Assembly (NCBI GenBank): GCA_050954505.1 | Contig: JBPBPY010000152.1 | Location: 1 to 10,257 of the forward strand | Length of the DNA: 10,257 bases | From: JAQGMO01 sp050954505 | Lineage (GTDB): Bacteria > Pseudomonadota > Gammaproteobacteria > Burkholderiales > Burkholderiaceae_D | Direction of reading: 5' to 3' | In this document: positions 1-7,619 of the stretch, piece after piece | Position numbering within the stretch: the first letter of the stretch is position 1 | Layout: every line of letters begins with the position of its first letter | The notes under the pieces: model-generated | The model's input: only the letters and a program-made list of their open reading frames with translations | The model's database searches: none | What the model was told of the DNA's origin: nothing | Made by a program: the position numbers and the translations under genes

Positions 1-553
1 CCGCCAGGTAGGACTGGGCCTTCTCCAGCGTCGGCTTTTCAATGAAGCGCACTACGCTGCTGCCATTGGTTTCGATGTAGCCGTAACCGGTTTCCGGCGT
101 ATCGGGTTGAATGCCGAAGGTGACGATCTTGCCCTGCTCGGCAAGTGCCGACGCCTTGGCCACTGCTGCAGCAAACGCGCTCTGGTCGGCGATCAGGTGA
201 TCGGCCGGCAGGATCAGCATGAGGGTCTGTTCGCCATGCAGGCGGATGACATCGAGCACGGCAGTTGCCACGGCCGGCGCAGTGTTGCGCGCAAATGGCT
301 CGAGGATATACGACGTGCCCAGCTTGTCCAGATTGACTTCACTGAAGTCATCCTTGGTCTTGAACGACAGTTCACGGTTGGTAACGGTCAGGATCTCCTC
401 CACCCCGGGCAAGGTGGCACCGCGCAGGAATGCCTTTTGCACCAGGCTTTGACCGTCTTCCAGACGGATGAAAGGCTTGGGGTGGAGTTCACGCGACACC
501 GGCCACAGGCGCGAGCCCGAACCGCCACACAGGATGACTGGGATTAATTTCAT
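1..553 (-). CDS. manC: Mannose-1-phosphate guanylyltransferase, N-terminal part (cut by window edge)
   Basis: Transfers GMP from GTP to mannose-1-phosphate, making GDP-mannose in the cytoplasm for surface polysaccharides. The 184 residues present are the N-terminal nucleotidyltransferase fold. The sugar-nucleotide pyrophosphorylase signature GGSGSRLWPVSRE lies at residues 10-22 and is followed by HPKPF, where relatives usually read YPKQF. LPADHLI, ETGYGYIE and the FIEKP motif (about 170-174) follow in the order expected for ManC/CpsB/AlgA. The ATG at 551-553 opens directly into the conserved MKLIPVILCGGSGSR start, with a modest GAG-type ribosome binding site upstream. The C-terminal half, including any phosphomannose isomerase domain, lies beyond base 1, so monofunctional ManC cannot be told from bifunctional AlgA. 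It probably has its own promoter in the 232 bp upstream. The family call is secure; the symbol is less so. Confidence 0.93.
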   Translation of the reverse strand, partial: MKLIPVILCGGSGSRLWPVSRELHPKPFIRLEDGQSLVQKAFLRGATLPGVEEILTVTNRELSFKTKDDFSEVNLDKLGTSYILEPFARNTAPAVATAVLDVIRLHGEQTLMLILPADHLIADQSAFAAAVAKASALAEQGKIVTFGIQPDTPETGYGYIETNGSSVVRFIEKPTLEKAQSYLA

Positions 554-644
554 GGATTCATTCTCAATGGACAAGGATGGCTATCAGGTCTTCACAGCTG
601 CAGAGTGCGCAGCTACCATACATCGATCGCCGCGCCGGAATTCT

Positions 645-650
645 ACTATA
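645..650 (-). promoter_or_regulatory. Candidate -10 element upstream of manC
   Basis: On the minus strand the hexamer TATAGT lies about 90 bp before the manC start, in the 232-bp gap (554-785) after the glycosyltransferase gene. An overlapping TAGAAT could serve instead. An 11-bp palindrome, CCGCAGTGCGG, sits just upstream of the hexamer. No good -35 box is found at 17 bp, so an activator-dependent or weak promoter is possible. I see no other gene and no canonical terminator with a T-tract in this gap. This is inference from sequence only. Confidence 0.3.
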
Positions 651-785
651 CCGCACTGCGGCATGTGATTCGAAAACTTGATTGTTTGACTATGGTTTGC
701 GCAGGCTCATGGCCGCTGGCATCAGGGCAAACCGCCTGCAGCGCCGAACAGGCAGGCGCTTGGCAAAAGGCAGGCAGCAGCGGCC

Positions 786-2534
786 TCAGGCGCGGACCAG
801 GCATTTGCACAGGCTGGGGATGATGGCCAGTTCGGGATATTTTTCCAGCAGGATTTTTCCGCTGGCGTCGAACCCCGCCGGCAAGGTACCGTCAAAATTG
901 GAGTTGTGGAAGATCGGCACGCCAAGGGTGCGCGCCGGCCTGGCGGGAAAACGCTGCTCGGCTTGCAGGCACAGGTCGGTGCCCCAAAGGTGCCAGCCGA
1001 ATGCAGGATCGATGCGGTGCAGGGTCTCGCGGTGCACGATGATGCCGAGTTCGTCGAGCGAAATGGCGCGCTCGTTGACCGGGTTGCTGGCCAGATGGCT
1101 TGCGGCACCGCTGCGGGTGACCACGAAGCCGGACTCACGCACCTGGTCCTGGGCATTCTTGACCAGGCCAATGAAGCCCATCAGTTCGGTTGCGGCATCC
1201 TGCGCCGGAATGGCGTCGAGCACGGCGGCCAGCGCCAGGCCGCAACCGCGCGGGAATTAGACATCCTGATGGCAGTAGACCACCCAGTCTGCGGTGGCCT
1301 GTGCCAGCCCGGCTTCGAAAGCCTGCGCGGCGCTGGAGGCATGCCGGCACAGGATGATTTGTGCATCGAGCTCCAGCAAACCCGGCGACGCCAGCAACTG
1401 GCGCTGCAGCTCTGCCTCGTCATTGACCGGCGCGACAATCGAAATTTTCATCCTCGGCTGCCGCTGATGTTGCGGGGCAGTCGAGGCCGGGACGCGAAAA
1501 GACGCCGGCAGTTCAAGCGTTCGATGGGTTTCATATCTTGCCGGTGCATCAGCGGCCTGAAATCCTGCAACGACTTCCGGAACCGCAGGTACTGCGCATG
1601 ATTCGGGGAATGCAGCCCAGCCCGACGATGACGAACCTTCCGGCGCCGCGCTCGACGCTGCCGCGCCTGCATCCAGAGGCGTAGCTGGCGGTACTTTCGC
1701 CGGCGCACCTTCCCCGTCGATCGCCGCTGGCGCAGATTGCACACCGTGCGCACCGTGCGCACCATGCACGCCGGGTACACGCCAGGGCGAAGGTTTGCAG
1801 TGGAAGACCAGATGCGACAGTGTCAGGATTTCGGCAGCCGTCTTCGAGCTGAGCCGGATCGCGGCTGCTGCGTCGACCATGGCAGTGGCCAGTTTGGGGT
1901 TTTCCGGCTGCAGCATGTTGGCAGCGACCAGATGGGGAATCCATCCCGCATCCATCATGGCCTTGATCGTTGCGCGCGGCGCCAGGAACTCCCAGCCAGG
2001 CCGCCCGGGCCCGTCGCCGGCAACCAGGCTCAGGTCGCCAGCCAGCATTTGTTCGACGACCGCGATATGGCACCGGTTGGGAATGCAGCAGACCAGCATG
2101 ACCTGTGCGGCGCACACCTTGTGCAGGACGCGCAACAGCCTGGCTGGATCGTGCAGGTAATCGAACACATCGGCCAGCACCAGCAAATCATAGCCGCCGT
2201 CGGGGTCGTCGAGGTCGTCAAACTCGCAGCTGTCGAGGTCGCGCGCGAAAACCTGGTCGAAATGAGCCAGCGGCGCTGCCAGCGCCCGCGCATGGGCGGC
2301 AATGCCATGCCATGTTGCCTGCGGATGGGACTGTTTGTAGAGCCGGGCCAGCAGGTCGTCGGCAAAGCCGCATTCCAGCACCTTGCCGGCAGCCGGCAAG
2401 GACTCGCAGAACGCCTGCTTCACACGCGCAAATTCGGCCTTGCCGTGGAAACGCCGGTCAAGCATGGCACTGGCGTTACTGTCGAGGCTGAAGACGGTGA
2501 TGTCAAGCTGCGCAGACGCATTCGAATCCGACAT
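786..2534 (-). pseudogene. Methyltransferase-like / glycosyltransferase 2-like fusion, interrupted by an in-frame TAA
   Basis: The open frame would encode 582 residue positions with a stop codon at position 426 (bases 1257-1259). Residues about 40-250 look like a class I SAM-dependent methyltransferase: VLECGFADD stands where the glycine-rich motif I should be, and YDLLVLADVFDYLHDP matches the later YDvvvladvLEHL region. Residues about 265-365 are a low-complexity Ala/Pro/Ser/Gly linker with HGA repeats. From about residue 365, MKISIVAPVNDEAEL opens a GT-A type glycosyltransferase domain with WVVYCHQDV, then the stop, then FPRG in the same frame. The reading continues with GWHLWGTDLCLQAE and ends at 786-788. 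The family motif is normally followed by an aromatic residue, so TAA most simply replaces a Tyr codon (TAC or TAT). The start at 2534 has a strong ribosome binding site. The role is probably polysaccharide or glycan synthesis, given manC downstream; the substrate is unknown. It could be a true pseudogene, a read error, or a truncated methyltransferase-only protein of 425 residues. Confidence 0.82.
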
Positions 2535-2539
2535 GGCAG

Positions 2540-2546
2540 TCCTTCC
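2540..2546 (-). promoter_or_regulatory. Ribosome binding site that fixes the start of the methyltransferase-glycosyltransferase gene
   Basis: On the minus strand GGAAGGA sits five bases before the ATG at 2532-2534 (MSDSNASAQLD). The same frame is open upstream to an ATG at 2694-2696, but that extension overlaps the end of the racemase gene, has no ribosome binding site and encodes an implausible Cys/Pro/Leu-rich peptide. Confidence 0.75.
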
Positions 2547-2615
2547 GCAAGGGCCGGCAAACGGCATTAGCGTCAATATACACCATCGGTTACCACACAA
2601 AGCAACCAGAAGAAG

Positions 2616-2660
2616 CGGCAAGGCGGCCAAAGGCTGCCGGGCTGGAGGGAGCCCCCCCCC
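2616..2660. other. C9 homopolymer and imperfect hairpin after alr
   Basis: The 136-bp gap between the alr stop and the next start contains a run of nine C residues (2652-2660; G on the transcribed strand). Beside it is an imperfect inverted repeat: CGGCA (2616-2620) pairs with TGCCG (2635-2639), and an inner GCC/GGC closes on an AAA loop. Downstream on the minus strand the sequence turns pyrimidine-rich (CTTCTTCT) but lacks a clean T-tract, so this is at best a weak terminator. Further on, TATATT is a possible -10 for the following gene. Confidence 0.3.
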
Positions 2661-2670
2661 TGTGCAGCCG

Positions 2671-3819
2671 TTACAGAGAATCAGTCTTGCGCACATCCAG
2701 GTAATGGCGATGATAGCGCTGCCCCAGGCTGGTCAGGATTTCATAGCCGATGGTGCCGGCCAGTGCGGCCACGGCATCAGCCGGCTGAGCGCTGCTGATC
2801 AGGTCGAGCAGCGCACCGGGCAACAGGCGCTCGGCGGCAATGCCGGTGACATCCACCGTGATGGTATCCATCGACACGGCGCCAACGATCGGTGCCGACA
2901 CACCATCGACCAACACCACACCGCGATTGCCCAGCGCGCGCAGCCAGCCGTCGGCATAACCGACGGCAATGGTGGCAATTTCGCGCCGTCCCCTGGCGCG
3001 CCAGGTCATGCCGTAACCGACCGTGTCGCCGTCCTCGATGCTGCGGGTCTGCAGGATCTTGCCCTGCAAGCTGACCACCGGTGCCATTGGATTGGCCTGG
3101 CCGGCGATCGGTGCAAGGCCATACAGTGCGGCGCCCGGGCGCACCAGGTCGAATTGATAGGCCGGGCCGAGAAAGATGCCGGACGAATTGGCCAGGCTGG
3201 CGCGCAGTGGCGGAAACCAGCCGCGCAATTCTTCGAAGCGTGCCAGCTGGCGCGCATTCATCGGGTTGTCGCGCGCTTCGGCACAGGCCAGATGGCTCAT
3301 CAGGAACAGCACCTCGAACGGCGCCAGATTGTCGCGATGGCTCAGCAGGATATCCACCTCATCGGGTGACAGTCCCATGCGCGCCATGCCGGTATCGAAC
3401 TGGATCACCGCCGGCAGTTTTTTCGACAGCACCTGCGCAAGCGTCGCCCAGCTCTTGATTTGCGCCAGGCTGTTCAATACCGGTACCAGCCTGTGCTCCA
3501 GACAATCGCGTTCACTGCCGGCCGGCAGGCCATGCATGACAATGATGACCGCGTCGTGCGGCAAGACCGTGCGCAGCAGAATGCCTTCCTCGACATGGGC
3601 GACAAAAAAATGCCGGCAGCCTTCCTGCGCCAGCACCGGCGCAATGCGCGCTGCGCCCAGGCCATAGGCATCGGCCTTCATGACGGCACCGCACTCGGCA
3701 CTGCCAGCCTGCTGGCGCAACAGGCGATAGTTGCTGCGGATGGCTCCCAGGTCGACGGTAAGGATGGCACCTGAAGCGATGTGGGAAATCGGGCGTGGCG
3801 GTGGCGAGGAAAAGGTCAT
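2671..3819 (-). CDS. alr: Alanine racemase, probably the catabolic DadX type
   Basis: PLP-dependent cytoplasmic enzyme interconverting L- and D-alanine. With the start at 3819 it has 382 residues, near the family's usual 360-380. The PLP lysine is K48 in AVMKADAYGLG. DTGMARMGL carries the conserved substrate-side Arg (R147), ANSSGIF a cofactor-contacting serine region, RPGAALYG another conserved Arg (R227), and VGYGMTW the second catalytic base Tyr (Y269). The position matching the carbamylated lysine of the Geobacillus enzyme reads Gln (Q140). The start is uncertain: ATGs also exist at 3831, 3876 and 3906, none with a clear ribosome binding site. I chose 3819 because the family fold begins soon after it. 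It lies downstream of dadA on the same strand, which argues for a role in alanine catabolism; the peptidoglycan role cannot be excluded if this is the only racemase. Confidence 0.93.
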   Translation of the reverse strand: MTFSSPPPRPISHIASGAILTVDLGAIRSNYRLLRQQAGSAECGAVMKADAYGLGAARIAPVLAQEGCRHFFVAHVEEGILLRTVLPHDAVIIVMHGLPAGSERDCLEHRLVPVLNSLAQIKSWATLAQVLSKKLPAVIQFDTGMARMGLSPDEVDILLSHRDNLAPFEVLFLMSHLACAEARDNPMNARQLARFEELRGWFPPLRASLANSSGIFLGPAYQFDLVRPGAALYGLAPIAGQANPMAPVVSLQGKILQTRSIEDGDTVGYGMTWRARGRREIATIAVGYADGWLRALGNRGVVLVDGVSAPIVGAVSMDTITVDVTGIAAERLLPGALLDLISSAQPADAVAALAGTIGYEILTSLGQRYHRHYLDVRKTDSL

Positions 3820-3975
3820 TAGGTCGGGCATCTGGGTTGTGGCGGGAATGGCGCCGGGTCTGCTTGCTGCAATCATGGCGAGTCGGGATGATGCGTGTGC
3901 AAGCATCTGGAGCCATTTTAAGGTCTAATCCGGCTGGCGTGGCGGCGCTGCAGCCGGCATCGAAGCTGCTGGATG

Positions 3976-4062
3976 GCGGGCCAGGGCGGGCCAGAGCCGG
4001 CCAGAGCGGGCCTGAGCGGGCCGCACCCTGGGCCAGAGCGGGCCAGAGCGGGCCGCACCCTG
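3976..4062. repeat. Decamer tandem repeat between dadA and alr
   Basis: About eight imperfect copies of the 10-bp unit GCGGGCCAGA run head to tail, starting 12 bp after the dadA stop. Variants such as GCCGGCCAGA and GCGGGCCTGA occur. A 15-bp block, GCGGGCCGCACCCTG, appears exactly twice (4016-4030 and 4048-4062), so part of the array seems to have been duplicated as a larger unit. Nothing suggests it is coding. Its place within a presumed operon means it would be transcribed and very GC-rich. Confidence 0.85.
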
Positions 4063-4074
4063 CCGCTGCCGCAC

Positions 4075-5370
4075 TCAGGCGGCGCGCAATGCACTGGCTG
4101 CGGTGTAGCGTGCCACGCCCAGGTCGTCGGCGGCAATGGCCAGCGGACGCTTCGAGATCAGGTCGGCCAGCAGTTGCCCGGACCCGCAGGACATGGTCCA
4201 GCCCAGGGTGCCATGTCCGGTGTTGAGAAACAGATTGCGATAGCGCGTCGGTCCAACGATCGGTGTGCCGTCCGGTGTCATGGGGCGCAGTCCGGTCCAG
4301 AAACTGGCATTGGCGGTATCGCCGCCGCCGGGAAACAGATCGTTGACCACCATTTCCAGCGTAGCGCGCCGCTGCGGTTTGAGCCGGTGTGAAAAACCGG
4401 CGATTTCAGCCATGCCGCCTACGCGAATGCGGTTGTCGAACCGGGTGACGGCGATCTTGTAGCTTTCGTCGAGAATCGTCGATACCGGCGCCTTGCCGGC
4501 GTCCAGCACAGGCACCGTGATCGAGTAGCCTTTCAAGGGATAGACCGGCAAGTCGCGCAGTCCCGGCAACCCTGACAGCAATCTGCGCGAGTAGCTGCCC
4601 AGTGCCACGACGTAGGCATCGGCGCGCTCGAGCACGCCATCGCAAAGCACGCCATCGATCTGGCTGGCCGCACCGGCACCGGCCAGCGTGAGCGCCTGCA
4701 CCTCGACACCATAGCGGAACTGCGCACCGAGTTCCTGCGCCAGCACTGCCAGCCGTTCGGTAAACAGCCGGCAGTCGCCGGTTTCATCATTGGGCAGGCG
4801 CAGGCCGCCGACGAGCTTGTGTTCGACCGCGGCCAGAGCCGGCTCGGCCAGCTTGAGCTGCGCGCGCGACAGCAATTCATAGGCCACGCCGGCGGACTCG
4901 AGCACGCTGATGTCGCGGGCGGCATCATCGAACTGACGCTGGGTGCGAAACAGTTGCAGCGTGCCCTGCTGGCGCCCTTCATATTCAATGCCGGTGTCAA
5001 GACGCAATTGCCGAAAGCAATCGCGGCTGTATTCGGCCAGCCGCACCATGCGTTGCTTGTTGACGGCGTAGCGCGCGGCGCTGCAGTTGCGCAGCATCTG
5101 TCCCATCCAGCGCAGCTGAAACAGCGTGCCATCGGGCGTGATCGAAAGTGGCGCACGCTTTTGCACCAGCCACTTCATGGCCTTGAGCGGAATGCCCGGG
5201 GCCGCCCACGGCGCGGCATAGCCGGGCGATATCTGGCCGGCGTTGCCGAAGCTGGTTTCCAGTGCAGGTCCGGCACAGCGATCGATGACGGTAACACGAT
5301 GACCGGCACGCGCCAGATAATACGCGCTGGTCACGCCAACGACGCCGCTGCCCAGGACAATGACCCGCAT
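4075..5370 (-). CDS. dadA: D-amino acid dehydrogenase, small subunit (DadA)
   Basis: FAD-dependent, membrane-associated dehydrogenase that oxidizes D-alanine and other D-amino acids to 2-oxo acids and ammonia, passing electrons to the respiratory chain. The 431 residues follow E. coli DadA nearly end to end. The dinucleotide-binding GSGVVG is at 7-12, then ETSFGNAGQISPGYAAPWAAPG, RMVRLAEYSRDC, LPNDETGDC, VYPLKGYS, TRFDNRIRVGGMAE, FWTGLRPMTPDGTP and the C-terminal NTGHGTLGWTM. The ATG at 5368-5370 begins MRVIVLGSG as in the E. coli protein and has GGAG six bases upstream. A GTG seven codons earlier is possible but lacks this support. It leads a dadA-alr pair, with a 255-bp gap carrying a decamer array. 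No Lrp-type regulator gene is visible next to it. Confidence 0.97.
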   Translation of the reverse strand: MRVIVLGSGVVGVTSAYYLARAGHRVTVIDRCAGPALETSFGNAGQISPGYAAPWAAPGIPLKAMKWLVQKRAPLSITPDGTLFQLRWMGQMLRNCSAARYAVNKQRMVRLAEYSRDCFRQLRLDTGIEYEGRQQGTLQLFRTQRQFDDAARDISVLESAGVAYELLSRAQLKLAEPALAAVEHKLVGGLRLPNDETGDCRLFTERLAVLAQELGAQFRYGVEVQALTLAGAGAASQIDGVLCDGVLERADAYVVALGSYSRRLLSGLPGLRDLPVYPLKGYSITVPVLDAGKAPVSTILDESYKIAVTRFDNRIRVGGMAEIAGFSHRLKPQRRATLEMVVNDLFPGGGDTANASFWTGLRPMTPDGTPIVGPTRYRNLFLNTGHGTLGWTMSCGSGQLLADLISKRPLAIAADDLGVARYTAASALRAA

Positions 5371-5376
5371 GCTTTG

Positions 5377-5380
5377 CTCC
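5377..5380 (-). promoter_or_regulatory. Ribosome binding site deciding the dadA start
   Basis: GGAG on the minus strand, six bases before ATG 5368-5370, favours the E. coli-like start over the in-frame GTG at 5389-5391. Confidence 0.6.
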
Positions 5381-5445
5381 AGTTGTTCCACCGATGAAGG
5401 ACAGCCGTGAAGCTGCCCAGGACAATCTCCGCATTATTCATGCCC

Positions 5446-5451
5446 ATCATA
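5446..5451 (-). promoter_or_regulatory. Candidate -10 element of the dadA promoter
   Basis: TATGAT on the minus strand, about 75 bp before the dadA start, in the AT-richer part of the leader. The -35 region at 17-18 bp spacing is poor (GTGAAT or TGTGAA), as might be expected for an activator-dependent catabolic promoter. This is inferred from base pattern only. Confidence 0.3.
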
Positions 5452-5496
5452 AACAGGTTTGCCGGACATTCACATCATCAGATTCCATAACGACAA

Positions 5497-5787
5497 TCAG
5501 GTCGACAGCTTGAACCAGCGGGCACCGGCGGGCATGGCATCGGCACGCCGGCTGTTGCCGGCTTGCCACGCCAGTATGGAAAGTGTTTGTCTCACATGAA
5601 CGCTAGCCGCACCGAAGATGACCATCTTGCAAACTTCAATACTGTTTTGGTCACACATCTTTTTAAAATTTGCCGAAAAAGCGACGCCGTGTGCAGCTTC
5701 GCTGCAAATCGGCCAGCATGGCGACACATTGTCTTTACAATTCACATGCTTGGAGGCATCATCTAACGGCTGCTCCTGCGTGATCAT
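5497..5787 (-). CDS. Weak hypothetical ORF of 96 codons, probably not a conserved gene
   Basis: I do not recognise this protein. It lies in the 486-bp gap between dadA and pilB and would begin in the left arm of the inverted repeat before pilB. In favour: AGGA stands six bases before its ATG. Against: codon choice is mixed and unlike the strongly GC-ending neighbours, no domain or membrane segment is apparent, and it covers the zone where promoters for dadA and pilB should lie. The peptide is Cys-containing (five residues) with no clear spacing motif. An overlapping 67-codon ORF on the other strand (5563-5766) is no better. It may be intergenic DNA, a remnant of an older gene, or a lineage-specific small protein. 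Confidence 0.2.
   Translation of the reverse strand: MITQEQPLDDASKHVNCKDNVSPCWPICSEAAHGVAFSANFKKMCDQNSIEVCKMVIFGAASVHVRQTLSILAWQAGNSRRADAMPAGARWFKLST
5692..5706. other. Short perfect hairpin in the dadA-pilB gap
   Basis: TGCAGC and GCTGCA form a six-bp stem with a three-base TTC loop. There is no T-tract after it on either strand, so it is not an obvious terminator. Its role is unknown. Confidence 0.3.
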
Positions 5788-5814
5788 GCGCGTTCCTGCC
5801 AGGTTTCATGATCA
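5781..5814. promoter_or_regulatory. Perfect inverted repeat upstream of pilB, operator-like
   Basis: TGATCATG (5781-5788) and CATGATCA (5807-5814) are perfect inverted copies separated by 18 bp, ending 42 bp before the pilB start. Each arm also holds the self-complementary TGATCA. The 26-bp centre-to-centre spacing places the arms on nearly opposite to adjacent faces over about two and a half helical turns. It could be a binding site for a dimeric regulator or an RNA hairpin in the leader. I do not recognise a known regulator consensus. Confidence 0.45.
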
Positions 5815-5856
5815 GGTCGGCATCCCTATTCACCCACATTTTGCAAGCTTTCGACC

Positions 5857-7605
<1,749 letters not shown>

Positions 7606-7606
7606 C

Positions 7607-7613
7607 AAGGGGA
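7607..7613 (+). promoter_or_regulatory. Ribosome binding site of pilC
   Basis: AAGGGGA begins one base after the pilB stop codon and lies six bases before the pilC ATG. It sets the pilC start and implies joint transcription with pilB. Confidence 0.7.
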
Positions 7614-7619
7614 ATCGGC

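Noticed and set aside
700..785. Possible terminator after the glycosyltransferase gene
   Set aside because: Inverted repeats such as AGCGCC/GGCGCT exist, but several pairings compete and no T-tract follows on the minus strand.
906..1601. Plus-strand frame opposite the glycosyltransferase domain
   Set aside because: The minus-strand reading has clear glycosyltransferase motifs, even across the stop; the plus frame has none.
2535..2696. 54-residue N-terminal extension of the fusion protein
   Set aside because: It overlaps the alr end, lacks a ribosome binding site, and the start at 2534 has a strong one.
2383..3369. Plus-strand frame of 328 codons across alr
   Set aside because: Antisense to alr, which has all catalytic motifs; no recognisable domain.
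3976..4062. Decamer array as a CRISPR or integration site
   Set aside because: Units are 10 bp with no spacers, and no cas or integrase gene is nearby.
5781..5856. Sigma-54 promoter for pilB
   Set aside because: TTGCA occurs at 5841-5845 but the required upstream GG at the -24 position is missing.
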